Source: an uncultured Peptococcaceae bacterium
Lineage (GTDB): Bacteria > Bacillota > Peptococcia > Peptococcales > Peptococcaceae
DNA length: 34,052 nt
Direction of reading: 5' to 3'
NCBI GenBank assembly: GCA_902462325.1
Contig: CABQBF010000009.1
Location: 1-34,052 of the forward strand
Shown: one piece after another, positions 22,945 to 30,401 of the stretch
Position numbering within the stretch: the first letter of the stretch is position 1
How the letters are laid out: each line of letters starts with the position of its first letter
Notes under the pieces: model-generated
What the model was told of the DNA's origin: nothing
Seen by the model: the letters and a program-made list of their open reading frames with translations, nothing else
Databases searched by the model: none
Translations under genes and position numbers: made by a program

Positions 22945-23190
22945 GCGATGAGGGGGCGTATCGCCTTCCCATCTGCCATGGCTAACACGGTGTATAACGA
23001 CTGGTTACATAACGTCTGAAAAGACGACTCGCCAATTTACAGATTCCTTACAGGCCGGAGCGGTACAGACAGACAAAGATTTCTCCAGATGCCCGACGCT
23101 TTTCTAGTCGGGTACGGAGGAACGGGCGAAAGGTAGCAAATAAAACCTATATAACCAGAAAAAAAGGGGTCGGTAAATGGCCGACTTCTA
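22945..23190 (+). ncRNA. Probable large structured RNA
   Basis: This ~245-nt interval has no protein frame but several nested hairpins on the plus strand. One runs from GATGAGGGGGCG to CGCCTTCCCATC. Another is CGTCT-GAAA-AGACG, closed by a GNRA tetraloop, and a third is CCCGAC to GTCGGG near 23095-23120. There is also possible long-range pairing of CTCGCC with GGGCGA. A weak promoter (TTGTTC 22897-22902, TCTAAA 22920-22925, 17-bp spacer) would start it near 22932. The downstream permease has its own promoter, so this is more likely an independent RNA than a riboswitch. I cannot match it by eye to RNase P, 6S, SRP or tmRNA. Ends are approximate. Confidence 0.6.
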
Positions 23191-23231
23191 TATGGCAAAC
23201 CTCAGTATCGGGTATGGCCATTGTTTCTGTA

Positions 23232-23261
23232 TTGACATTCCTAATAAGCGCTGTATATAAT
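23232..23261 (+). promoter_or_regulatory. Promoter of the TauE/SafE gene
   Basis: TTGACA and TATAAT with an 18-bp spacer, 35 bp before the ATG. Near-consensus for the housekeeping sigma factor. Confidence 0.85.
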
Positions 23262-23295
23262 AGATACCGTATTTTGACGGAAAGAAGAGAAAATC

Positions 23296-24072
23296 ATGTC
23301 TTTGTTGGAAATGCTGCTGGTGGTTTGTCCGCTGGTGTTTTTTGCGTCTTTTGTGGACGCCATCGCAGGTGGAGGCGGGTTGATTTCTCTGCCTGCTTAT
23401 TTGTTGACGGGGATGCCGGCCCACATGGCCATCGGCTCCAATAAATTGTCGGCGGCGGTGGGTACGGCCATATCGACTGTGCGGTTTATCAAGAGCGGCA
23501 GCCTGCATTTGCAGGTCGCTGTAAAAACGGCGGCGGTTGCTTTTGTGGGTTCGACGCTGGGCGCTCAATTGGCGTTACATATCAGTGATTATTATCTGCG
23601 TGTTGTGATGATGATTTTGTTGCCCTGCGTGGCGGTGTTTGTGTTGTTTAACCGACGGCAGATAGGGGATGAGAGCCGCTTTGAGCAATATTCCCACAGC
23701 CGGATTTTTTGCGGCATGGTGGCGGCTGGGTTATTGATTGGCATCTATGATGGCTTTTTCGGCCCCGGCACAGGAACATTTTTGATTATCGCTTTTACAA
23801 CTGTGCTGGGCTTTGATTTAAAGCGAGCCTGCGGCAATACCAAAATTGTCAATCTGACGACCAATGTGGCCGCATTATTGATGTTTATTTTGGCGGGGCA
23901 AATTTATTATGAAGTTGCCATTCCCGCCACCATATTTTCCATTTTGGGGAACTGGCTGGGCAGCGGTTTAGCGATCAAGAACGGCGCCAAGTTTATTCGT
24001 CCTGTGATGATTTTTGTGCTGTGTCTGCTATTGTTCAAGCTGGCATACGATTTATTTTCTGCAGCGCTGTGA
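23296..24072 (+). CDS. TauE/SafE-family permease
   Basis: The 258-aa membrane protein has about eight transmembrane helices and the TauE/SafE signatures VDAIAGGGGLISLPAYLL near residue 20 and DGFFGPGTGTFLI near residue 155, the duplicated half-motif of this family. These proteins are believed to export sulfite, sulfonates or organic anions; the substrate here is unknown. It has its own strong promoter, and yabG follows 59 nt downstream. The start is set by AGAAGAGAAAATC upstream of the ATG; the ribosome-binding site is only moderate. Confidence 0.9.
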   Translation: MSLLEMLLVVCPLVFFASFVDAIAGGGGLISLPAYLLTGMPAHMAIGSNKLSAAVGTAISTVRFIKSGSLHLQVAVKTAAVAFVGSTLGAQLALHISDYYLRVVMMILLPCVAVFVLFNRRQIGDESRFEQYSHSRIFCGMVAAGLLIGIYDGFFGPGTGTFLIIAFTTVLGFDLKRACGNTKIVNLTTNVAALLMFILAGQIYYEVAIPATIFSILGNWLGSGLAIKNGAKFIRPVMIFVLCLLLFKLAYDLFSAAL

Positions 24073-24131
24073 TGCACGGCGCTGTTTTTTTGCGCATAAG
24101 CTATTATATTTGAAAGCTGAGGTGTGCAACA

Positions 24132-25019
24132 ATGAGTGAACGATTTCAAGTGGGCGATTTTGTAACCCGAACGTCCCATAATAAAGATGTGTTGTTTCGC
24201 ATTGAAACAATGCAGATGCAAAACGGCAAAAAGCAAGCGTTGTTAAAAGGTGTGGATTTGCGTTTGTGCGCCGATGCACCGTTAGAGGATTTGGTAACGC
24301 CTACGGCTCAGGAGATTCACCGTTACCGGCAGGTGTATTTGAAGCGCAGCGCAGATTTAATGCGGGGTATGGAGAAGCGGCACAAGGAAACTGTGGGCAG
24401 CTTTTTATCGCGGGCAAAAATCAATTACAAGAAGAACGAGTGCAATCAACTGGAGGTATTTGAAATTCCCGGAACTGTACTACATTTAGACGGCGATAAA
24501 GAATATCTGGATTTGTGTCTGTCTACCTACAGGCAGTTGAATATTCGCGCGACCGGCTTTTATGTGCCGGAGTGTGAACAGGCAGACCGGGTGAAGGAAT
24601 ATTTGATGGAATTTACGCCCGATATTTTAATTTTAACTGGCCATGATGGATTGTTGAAGGGCAAAAAGGGCTTTTCTAATCTGGACAGCTACCGCAACTC
24701 GCGGCATTTTTGGCGGGCTGTGCGCAAAGCCCGGGAGTTTGAAGCGGGCCGCGACGATTTGATTATTTTTGCCGGCGCCTGTCAGTCCCATTACGAGGCG
24801 TTAATTCGCGCTGGCGCCAATTTTGCATCTTCGCCGCGTCGTGTGTTGATTCATGCCTACGATCCGGTGTTTATTGCCGAAAAGGTGGCCTTTACGCCGT
24901 TCAATCAGATGGTGCCCATCAAAGAGGCGTTGAACGATACTGTAACTGGTGTGGATGGCGTGGGTGGCATTGAGACGAGGGGGAGGTTGAGGATTGGGTA
25001 TCCGAAATCCCCCTATTAA
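24132..25019 (+). CDS. yabG: Sporulation-specific protease YabG
   Basis: The 295-aa protein aligns along its length with the YabG family: FQVGDFVTRTSHNKDVLFRI at the start, ILTGHDGLL near residue 175, and IFAGACQSHYEALIRAGANF near 220, with Cys in GACQS the likely nucleophile. YabG processes spore coat proteins and, in clostridia, pre-pro-SleC in the developing spore. Its presence is a good marker of endospore formation. In Bacillus it is adjacent to veg; here veg is 1.3 kb downstream, with two small minus-strand genes and a hairpin repeat between them. GAGGTG lies just before the ATG. Confidence 0.95.
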   Translation: MSERFQVGDFVTRTSHNKDVLFRIETMQMQNGKKQALLKGVDLRLCADAPLEDLVTPTAQEIHRYRQVYLKRSADLMRGMEKRHKETVGSFLSRAKINYKKNECNQLEVFEIPGTVLHLDGDKEYLDLCLSTYRQLNIRATGFYVPECEQADRVKEYLMEFTPDILILTGHDGLLKGKKGFSNLDSYRNSRHFWRAVRKAREFEAGRDDLIIFAGACQSHYEALIRAGANFASSPRRVLIHAYDPVFIAEKVAFTPFNQMVPIKEALNDTVTGVDGVGGIETRGRLRIGYPKSPY

Positions 25020-25036
25020 TTAGGGCCGCGTACGTT

Positions 25037-25138
25037 AATTTTGCGTATAGCGTCGTTGTTTTGCAAACGGCTAGCTCGCATACGATTTGTATAGTCTCGT
25101 TTCGCCGTCTGCAAAGCCGCCTAGCTATACGCAAAATT
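25037..25138. repeat. Intergenic hairpin repeat, copy 2a
   Basis: Perfect 15-bp outer stem AATTTTGCGTATAGC with GCTATACGCAAAATT; inner stem 25060-25071 with 25104-25115 (11 of 12). It contains the constant GTTGTTTT, GCTCGCATAC, TTGTATAGTCTCG and AAAGCCGCCT blocks. A partial copy (AAAAGCCGCCTTGTCAGG) lies at 25210-25227. Together they fill the gap after yabG. Confidence 0.8.
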
Positions 25139-25302
25139 TCCTGTACGCTGCTGTGCGGCATGGTTGTTGCCGTGCCAGACGCAAAATTTTCGGCGTCCTT
25201 TGTTTGTGGAAAAGCCGCCTTGTCAGGTATAAAAAATCCTATGCCCTTAGGATGGTGAAACTCTGCGTAAGATTTCTGGTATTCTTTGTTGCTGAGAAAG
25301 AA

Positions 25303-25764
25303 CTATCGCCAAGGATAGGTCTGTGCCATTGCTTCTGATGTGGCAATCCGGCGACCATCTGCTAAGTGGATAACAAATTGCTGCATATCGTCGTTGATGA
25401 CGATGGTTTCTATTTCAGTTTGCTGAAATATACCGGAACGCATATAGCTGATAGAACATTGCGGCGGCAAATGGTTTTTGTCAGTCTGTTCATACCAATA
25501 GATTCCTGCGCTGCTGTCTTTTGTTTTCTCCAGACAAGCAATGGCAAAGGTTCCGTTGAAACGGTTCTTTTTCTGAAACAGATAGTTTGTTTTTGTGCCG
25601 TTTATATAAACGGTGGTCGTGTCGATTGCAGCGCCGTCGGCGTAGATGGTGGCAGGGATGGTTTGCTCTATTTGCTTGCTGAAGGGAAATTGCCATAAAA
25701 AGAACGCAAGAACGGCAATGAAAAGGATGGCCCCCCAAATAGTTACTCGGTGGTCTTTTGTCAT
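25303..25764 (-). CDS. Membrane-anchored protein of unknown function
   Basis: The 153-aa protein has one N-terminal transmembrane helix (VTIWGAILFIAVLAFFLW, residues 8-25) and a ~125-residue extracytoplasmic part predicted to be beta-rich. Within it two conserved-looking segments recur, with PATIYADGAAIDTTTVYING and the C-terminal HLADGRRIATSEAMAQTYPW. No family is recognised. It is downstream of the 81-aa gene on the same strand with a 9-nt gap, so the two probably form an operon convergent with yabG. No lipobox is seen. Confidence 0.75.
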   Translation of the reverse strand: MTKDHRVTIWGAILFIAVLAFFLWQFPFSKQIEQTIPATIYADGAAIDTTTVYINGTKTNYLFQKKNRFNGTFAIACLEKTKDSSAGIYWYEQTDKNHLPPQCSISYMRSGIFQQTEIETIVINDDMQQFVIHLADGRRIATSEAMAQTYPWR

Positions 25765-25773
25765 AGTTGTCCC

Positions 25774-26019
25774 TCATTTTTTATAGATTAGGGTTGGTAT
25801 GTATACAGTGGACACATCCTTTTTGTGTACAAAGATGCGGTACTGTACAGAATATTTCATTTGCAGACTGGTCATACCGGCGCGGTGATGGTTGCGGTTT
25901 AGGTTGATAAGTCCGGTGCGATAGCGAATACCTGCTTGCTGTAGTTGTTGTTTTACATTTTGGTATGCGCCTAAATCGAAGGTTGTAAAAATTTCTTGTC
26001 GGTTGAAAATCGTAATCAT
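25774..26019 (-). CDS. 81-aa protein of unknown function
   Basis: A small soluble protein starting MITIFNRQEIFTTFDLGAYQ, with an alpha/beta look (FNRQEIFTTF strand, DLGAYQNVKQQLQQAG helix, IRYRTGLI strand, QYRIFVHKKDV strand). It resembles short Firmicute proteins with a FNRKEV... VHKKD pattern that have no assigned function; I cite that pattern from general familiarity only. AGGAGA precedes the ATG. It heads the pair with 25303-25764 and is divergent from veg. Confidence 0.7.
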   Translation of the reverse strand: MITIFNRQEIFTTFDLGAYQNVKQQLQQAGIRYRTGLINLNRNHHRAGMTSLQMKYSVQYRIFVHKKDVSTVYIPTLIYKK

Positions 26020-26170
26020 AGCGTTCTCCTATTCAAGATGTGGACGATGTGTTTATCTCAATCATAACAGAAATCCTAATGCTTTGCTAGATATAAAATA
26101 TTGTATGAATGGGAATGGGGTATGAAATACAGAAAATTTTTCAATTTTCAAAAAAATAGGCATAAATATA

Positions 26171-26199
26171 TTGACACGTATATTAGAAATATGTATAAT
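26171..26199 (+). promoter_or_regulatory. Consensus promoter 1 upstream of veg
   Basis: An exact TTGACA and TATAAT with a 17-bp spacer, lying 43 bp upstream of promoter 2. Strong vegetative-sigma match. Confidence 0.85.
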
Positions 26200-26213
26200 A
26201 AAAGATTTTGAAT

Positions 26214-26242
26214 TTGACAAAATAGTTTTCGTCCTGTATAAT
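26214..26242 (+). promoter_or_regulatory. Consensus promoter 2 of veg
   Basis: An exact TTGACA and TATAAT with a 17-bp spacer. The transcript would start near 26249 and give a ~39-nt leader before the TTG start of veg. Confidence 0.9.
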
Positions 26243-26287
26243 ATACTATGTAAATAGGAGTTTGATTTGTATAGGAGGGTGGTAAAC

Positions 26288-26563
26288 TTGTCTGGCAAGA
26301 AGAAAGTCTCCAAGGTTCAGGAAGCGTTGGCGCAGTATGTGGGCAGCGATGTAAAGCTGAAAGCAAACAGCGGCCGGCGCAAATTTATTGAGCGTTCCGG
26401 AGTTTTGGAAGGTACATATTCCAATTTGTTCGTGGTGCGGATTGCAGATCAGTCGGTGGAACGCAAAATGTCTTTCAGTTACGTAGATTTGTTGACTGGC
26501 AACGTCGTGTTGATTGTTAATCGGGATGGACAGGATTATCGTCTGGTAGTAAATCAGACTTAG
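26288..26563 (+). CDS. veg: Veg protein
   Basis: The 91-aa protein matches the Veg family: DVKLKANSGRRKFIERSGVL, ETYS-type EGTYSNLFVV, and FSYVDLLTGNVVL. Veg influences biofilm formation and spore outgrowth in Bacillus subtilis through an unclear mechanism. The TTG at 26288 is chosen because AGGAGG lies 9 nt upstream and family alignment begins after it; the frame can be extended to a TTG at 26267, but that overlaps the ribosome-binding site. Two consensus promoters precede it, matching the known very strong veg promoter of Bacillus. A long terminator follows at once. Confidence 0.93.
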   Translation: MSGKKKVSKVQEALAQYVGSDVKLKANSGRRKFIERSGVLEGTYSNLFVVRIADQSVERKMSFSYVDLLTGNVVLIVNRDGQDYRLVVNQT

Positions 26564-26566
26564 CAA

Positions 26567-26615
26567 CATAAAAAATACCGTCATGCGGGAGAAACGCGTG
26601 GCGGTATTTTTTATG
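26567..26615 (+). terminator. Terminator of veg
   Basis: CATAAAAAATACCG (26567-26580) pairs with CGGTATTTTTTATG (26602-26615), and the inner part pairs further through G-T pairs. The stem lies 4 nt past the stop codon. Confidence 0.88.
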
Positions 26616-26729
26616 GATACGTGATTTTTGATTGTAGAATAAATTGCTTGCTTATAAGATGTCTGGCCTGTATAATAGCGGTAAGAACAAGCTCATGTAG
26701 GCGGGTAATGGAAAAGGGCGGTGTCGTGT

Positions 26730-27449
26730 GTGAGAAAAATCGTAAAGGGCGCTTGGTCTGTGCTGTGTTTGTTGTTGGTATGTTTGTTGCTGACTGTGGC
26801 GGTAAGTGTGCCAAAGGAGCCGCAGACCATTGTTAAATCGGCGGAGCTGCGCGGTGATGAAGAATTTCAGTATGAGGTTTCAGAGTTGGATTATACGCTG
26901 TGGGGCGATATCATTGCTGCATCGTTGGAGGATTTGCAGGTAACCAATGCCAGTTTGTTGGATGGTGCGTCTGTAAATGAGTCTGATATTTTGCTGACGG
27001 TGGACGGCGTACCGCTAACGGGGCAGGAATGGAATTATCGCAAGGAAATGACAGCAATTTTTCCGCAGCAGCGAACGGAGCAGGAAACGCTGCAGGTCTT
27101 AATCAGCGAAAAGGTAAAGCAGGCGAAAGCGATAGAATACGGTTTGCTGCCGACGGAGGAAGATATTCAGACATATCTGCAAATGGAGAAGGATATGTGG
27201 CAGGAAACAGAGGAAGGCGTTTCTATCCTGCAAGAATTCTGTGAAGGTGCATTAACAGCGGAGGACTATTGGAATATCTACGAGCGGTACAATGTAACGC
27301 GGTTGTTGATTGATTCCAATTTGAACCAGCGGTATTTAGACGAACAGGGCTTGGTTTATGATGCTGGCGAATATGAGGCGGAGGTGGACCGTTGGGTGAA
27401 AGAGGCAAAGATTGTATACCGGAAAAAAATTTCGTGGAAGTTATTTTGA
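26730..27449 (+). CDS. SurA/PrsA-like N-terminal domain protein, membrane-anchored
   Basis: About 239 aa starting from the GTG at 26730 (26721 is an alternative, but its spacing to GGG is too short). One transmembrane helix (SVLCLLLVCLLLTVAVSV) at the N-terminus anchors the protein outside the membrane. Residues ~85-160 contain VNESDILLTVDGVPLTGQEW and multiple charged helices resembling the SurA/PrsA-type N-terminal chaperone domain; I see no C-terminal PpiC/rotamase domain. A folding or sporulation-associated export role is plausible but not shown. A perfect terminator follows at 27524. The gene has no obvious operon partner. Confidence 0.75.
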   Translation: MRKIVKGAWSVLCLLLVCLLLTVAVSVPKEPQTIVKSAELRGDEEFQYEVSELDYTLWGDIIAASLEDLQVTNASLLDGASVNESDILLTVDGVPLTGQEWNYRKEMTAIFPQQRTEQETLQVLISEKVKQAKAIEYGLLPTEEDIQTYLQMEKDMWQETEEGVSILQEFCEGALTAEDYWNIYERYNVTRLLIDSNLNQRYLDEQGLVYDAGEYEAEVDRWVKEAKIVYRKKISWKLF

Positions 27450-27523
27450 AGCAAAGTACTGTTCAGGAAGAAAGAGATATTTTTTGTGGTGGGAATTTGT
27501 CGAACGAATTTTCTTGTGAAAGG

Positions 27524-27560
27524 AAAAGAAATCCTGTATAATAGGAACAGGATTTCTTTT
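27524..27560. terminator. Perfect 14-bp terminator
   Basis: AAAAGAAATCCTGT (27524-27537) and ACAGGATTTCTTTT (27547-27560), 9-nt loop. It acts in either direction by sequence and lies 75 nt past the SurA/PrsA-like gene. Confidence 0.85.
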
Positions 27561-27562
27561 CG

Positions 27563-27614
27563 CGCTCAGCCGTATGCGCAAACCTGATGAAGTTTGTGTA
27601 AAAGGTGCTGAGCG
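27563..27614 (+). other. Unassigned structured RNA segment
   Basis: The outer stem CGCTCAGC (27563-27570) pairs with GCTGAGCG (27607-27614). Inside, CGCAAAC (27577-27583) pairs with GTTTGTG (27592-27598) around the loop CTGATGAA. It sits directly after the terminator and ~125 nt before the type I toxin, followed by GGGGTTTTA. It may be the 5' leader of the toxin mRNA or an independent small RNA. No known riboswitch class fits by eye. Confidence 0.4.
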
Positions 27615-27738
27615 GGGTTTTATAAATAGTTTAGCAAATAAAAATTGTCGCAGTCAGCGGCGAAGCCTTTATTGATTGCTCCTAATTCATCAAGCCAATC
27701 GGTTTTTGATTGAGATGGATGGAAAGGGGGTCGGTGCT

Positions 27739-27852
27739 ATGACTCTCGAATTATTTTACTGGATTTCTGTAATCTGCATGGTTGCAGAATTGGTAATTAG
27801 TTTGATTGAAATTGCATGTTCTCTTTACCAGTTTTTCAAAAAAGAGAAATAA
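27739..27852 (+). CDS. Type I toxin, holin-like peptide
   Basis: The 37-aa protein MTLELFYWISVICMVAELVI followed by SLIEIACSLYQFFKKEK has one long hydrophobic helix and a basic tail, as in the putative holin-like toxins of Firmicutes. A GGGGG sits upstream of the ATG. Its 3' end is overlapped by an antisense RNA from the opposite strand (27943-27971 promoter). Such toxins insert in the membrane and depolarise it when the RNA antitoxin is lost (established for related families). The toxin promoter was not identified with confidence. Confidence 0.8.
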   Translation: MTLELFYWISVICMVAELVISLIEIACSLYQFFKKEK

Positions 27853-27936
27853 AGATAGAGGACTAGTCGCATCCGTTAAATAGCCTAGTCCTCTATCTCA
27901 ACCAACCCCGAGCAATGCCTTACGGCAACTCTTATA
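27840..27936 (-). ncRNA. Antisense RNA antitoxin, with terminator
   Basis: A minus-strand RNA starting near 27936 would pass GAGTTGCCGTAAGGCATTGC and end at the 14-bp hairpin 27853-27866/27885-27898, followed on this strand by TTTATTTC. It therefore overlaps the toxin gene's last codons and its 3' end. It fits the convergent toxin/antisense layout of type I systems. The exact 3' end is uncertain. Confidence 0.75.
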
Positions 27937-27942
27937 TAATAT

Positions 27943-27971
27943 ATTCTAACATTGCAGCTTTTATGTGTCAA
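27943..27971 (-). promoter_or_regulatory. Antitoxin RNA promoter
   Basis: TTGACA (27971-27966) and TAGAAT (27948-27943), 17-bp spacer, minus strand. Strong match. Confidence 0.85.
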
Positions 27972-28108
27972 GAATGGTGAAGCGCTTTTTCATCGTTGTA
28001 GAAATCGTTACTGTGAAAAAATCCTGCGCCGCTGTGTGAGTTTGTTCGCACAGCGGTTTTTTGCTGCCCTGATTTTTGTGTGATTGCAAAATATTTTTTT
28101 GATTTTAC

Positions 28109-28157
28109 TTGACAGGAAATGAATTTCGTTGTATTGTATTAGTGCAGTAATACAATA
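28109..28157 (+). promoter_or_regulatory. Promoter with GntR (YtrA-type) operator
   Basis: TTGACA (28109-28114) and TATTGT (28132-28137), 17-bp spacer. A palindrome with 10-bp arms, TATTGTATTA (28132-28141) and TAATACAATA (28148-28157), covers the -10 and the start region. It is a GTATTA-N6-TAATAC-like operator as described for YtrA-type regulators, so autorepression is likely. Confidence 0.8.
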
Positions 28158-28193
28158 TGAGAATGATACAGAAACGGCAAAGGAGCTAACAAG

Positions 28194-28331
28194 ATGGAGA
28201 ACAGCACGAATATGAGTTTTGCACGTGGTAGTATGAGAATAAAAACCGGAGAGATGGTCTGGTTTGGGAGAGAAAGGATGGGGCGGTATGGAATTTCAGT
28301 CCAATACACCAATTTATTTGCAGTTGATTGA
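28194..28331 (+). CDS. Possible 45-aa overlapping leader peptide
   Basis: The frame MENSTNMSFARGSMRIKTGE to LFAVD begins at an ATG with AAGGAG at 8-nt spacing, just after the GntR promoter. It overlaps the first 44 bases of the GntR gene in another frame. It may be a real leader peptide that coordinates GntR translation, or a fortuitous frame. No homologue recognised. Confidence 0.35.
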   Translation: MENSTNMSFARGSMRIKTGEMVWFGRERMGRYGISVQYTNLFAVD

Positions 28332-28674
28332 CATGATAAAGCTGCAAATTATTTCCGGGCAATTACAGCCCGGCGAAAAACTGCCGTCGGTGCGGGATTT
28401 GGCCATGCAATATGGCGTCAATCCGAACACGATGCAGAAGGCGCTCAGCGAATTGGAATGGGAGAAGCTGGTTTACACGGTGCGCACCACGGGCCGTTAT
28501 GTTACAGAAGATGCAGATTTAATTCAAAAGCTGCGGAAGGAGTTGGCGGAAATGCGCATTGGAGAATTTTTTACAGAACTGCATAAGCTGGGTTATAGCA
28601 AGGCAGAAATCCGGCGACTGCTGGAAAGTTATATGGAGGAGATGATAGAAGATGACAGCGTTAGTAGAGTTTGA
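28288..28674 (+). CDS. GntR-family (YtrA-type) regulator
   Basis: The 128-aa protein has the winged-helix GntR domain: IYLQLIDMIKLQIISGQLQP, then EKLPSVRDLAMQYGVNPNTM and a wing (VYTVRTTGRYVTED). The short C-terminal tail of ~45 residues is typical of the YtrA subfamily, which lacks a large ligand domain and regulates ABC transporter operons. The ATG at 28288 is favoured by GGGGCGG upstream, and the longer frame has no ribosome-binding site. It overlaps the ATPase gene by 23 nt. Its operator covers its own promoter. Confidence 0.92.
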   Translation: MEFQSNTPIYLQLIDMIKLQIISGQLQPGEKLPSVRDLAMQYGVNPNTMQKALSELEWEKLVYTVRTTGRYVTEDADLIQKLRKELAEMRIGEFFTELHKLGYSKAEIRRLLESYMEEMIEDDSVSRV

Positions 28675-29350
28675 GCATGTCACAAAGCAATACGGCAATC
28701 AAAAAGCATTAAATGATTTGAGCTTTACCATAGAGCCGGGAAAAATTTATGGTTTGTTAGGGCCAAATGGCAGCGGGAAATCCACCACCATTAAAATTAT
28801 CAACGATTTATTGCAGCCCACGTCGGGCACTGTGTTGATAAATGGCAAAGCGCCAGGGGTGGAGAGCAAAAAGATAATCTCTTATCTGCCGGATCGCAAC
28901 TATCTCAGCGATTGGATGAAGGTGGAGGACACCTTTAAGTTATTCCGCGACTTTTACGCCGATTTTGATTACAAGCGGGCAGAGGAAATGCTGCACAGTT
29001 TGAATATTGACATTACAGCACGGTTAAAAACATTATCCAAAGGTACGCTGGAAAAAGTGCAGCTCATTTTGATTATGGCTCGCCACGCCCAATTATATGT
29101 ACTGGATGAGCCTATCGCCGGTGTGGATCCTGCGGCCCGCGATTATATTTTGCACACCATTCTCAGCAACTACGGCGAGGACAGCTCCATTTTGATTTCT
29201 ACCCATTTAATCACCGACATTGAAAAAATTCTGGATGAAGTATTGTTCATTCAGAATGGCCAGATTGTGCTGCAAGGTGCGGTGGACGATATTCGGGCCG
29301 ATCATGGCAAATCCATTGATGGCTTGTTCCGGGAGGTATTCAAATGTTAG
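28652..29350 (+). CDS. ABC transporter ATPase
   Basis: A 232-aa nucleotide-binding subunit with Walker A GPNGSGKST (residues ~36-44), the signature-like LSKGTLEKVQLILIM at 126-140 (LSxG retained, GQ part altered), Walker B LYVLDEPIAGVDP and an H-loop STHL. It resembles YtrB-type ATPases that pair with an integral permease. The start overlaps the GntR gene and the end overlaps the permease gene by 7 nt, so the three are co-translated. Substrate unknown; YtrA-type operons are often induced by cell-wall antibiotics (family knowledge). Confidence 0.93.
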   Translation: MTALVEFEHVTKQYGNQKALNDLSFTIEPGKIYGLLGPNGSGKSTTIKIINDLLQPTSGTVLINGKAPGVESKKIISYLPDRNYLSDWMKVEDTFKLFRDFYADFDYKRAEEMLHSLNIDITARLKTLSKGTLEKVQLILIMARHAQLYVLDEPIAGVDPAARDYILHTILSNYGEDSSILISTHLITDIEKILDEVLFIQNGQIVLQGAVDDIRADHGKSIDGLFREVFKC

Positions 29351-30186
29351 GGAAATTATTAAAATACGAAATGAAAGCATCAGCCCGCACGCTGATACCG
29401 CTTTATATCGGCACATTGGTCGCAGCAGTGGTTTGTGCGTTTATTATCGCTTCCTTAGTGACCGACGATGGCGTTTTGTTTAGCGTTATGTACGGCAAGA
29501 CACCGAGAATTTTCAGCGCTTTTGTTTTCTTGCTGTTTTTTGGCTTATGTGTGGCCATTATGGTGCTGACGGCTATGATTGTCATTCAGCGGTTCAATAA
29601 AAATTTAATCGGCGATGAAGGTTATTTGATGTTTACGCTGCCGGTTACCCATGTACAGCTGTTAAGCAGCAAATTGATTGCTGGTTTACTGTGGGTGCTG
29701 ATCGGTGCCATCATCATGTGTCTGTCCGGTGTAATTATCGGGTCGCCTGCTGTGCTGACGAATTTGGACTTAATTGATTGGACCGATTTCTGGAATGAAG
29801 TACAGTATCTGTTAAGCGGTTGGAATCCCATGCCGTATCTTTCTTCCACCGCGCTGAATGGTATCGTCAGCATTGTGGCCTTTATCCTGATTGTTTATTT
29901 AAGCATTATGGTTGGGCAAATGGAGCAATTCAACAAGCACAGAGTAGCAGTTTCGGTAGTGCTGTTCTTTCTCATCAACTGGGTGTTTAGCTTAGTGGAA
30001 ACCACGATTCTCCGCATATTTGGTCTGGATATGTATCATTCCTTGTCGGTAGCATCCAATACCGTTAGAGAATTTTCACAAGCTTATAATTTGGTCATGT
30101 GGAGCAATATTGTGTTTACAGTGGTGCAGTGTGCGTTATGCTTTGCCGGTGTTATCTGGTTGATGAAGAAGAAACTGAATTTGTAA
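29344..30186 (+). CDS. ABC transporter permease
   Basis: The 280-aa protein has about six transmembrane helices: residues ~20-40, 58-80, 105-130, 165-190, 200-225 and 250-273. The start MLGKLLKYEMKASARTLIPL is typical of ABC-2-type permeases (KxEMKxxxR). No peptidase or accessory domain is present. It works with the ATPase encoded by the overlapping gene. A strong terminator follows at 30241. Confidence 0.9.
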   Translation: MLGKLLKYEMKASARTLIPLYIGTLVAAVVCAFIIASLVTDDGVLFSVMYGKTPRIFSAFVFLLFFGLCVAIMVLTAMIVIQRFNKNLIGDEGYLMFTLPVTHVQLLSSKLIAGLLWVLIGAIIMCLSGVIIGSPAVLTNLDLIDWTDFWNEVQYLLSGWNPMPYLSSTALNGIVSIVAFILIVYLSIMVGQMEQFNKHRVAVSVVLFFLINWVFSLVETTILRIFGLDMYHSLSVASNTVREFSQAYNLVMWSNIVFTVVQCALCFAGVIWLMKKKLNL

Positions 30187-30240
30187 AACTTGAAGAAAAA
30201 ACTAATTTTCAGGTAAAACTTTTATAGCAAAGTTTCGCAT

Positions 30241-30279
30241 AAAAAGAGCCGACGAGGTAAAAAATCGTTGGCTCTTTTT
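30241..30279 (+). terminator. Terminator of the GntR-ABC operon
   Basis: A perfect 15-bp stem (AAAAAGAGCCGACGA with TCGTTGGCTCTTTTT), 9-nt loop. Confidence 0.92.
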
Positions 30280-30401
30280 AATTATGCCGCAAACATGATT
30301 TAATTCGATAGATTTCCAGCGGGAATTGTGGTATAGTGATAGCAAACAAAAAATACCTTAGAATGCTGTTGTAGCTATCGTTAAACGTGGAGGTAATGAC
30401 G

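Noticed and set aside
22945..23190. Riboswitch for the TauE/SafE gene
   Set aside because: A near-consensus promoter (23232-23261) lies between the folded region and the gene, so the two are probably transcribed separately.
27584..27591. Hammerhead ribozyme (CTGATGA core)
   Set aside because: The core motif occurs as the loop of a hairpin. The required GAAA and the three-stem junction are missing.
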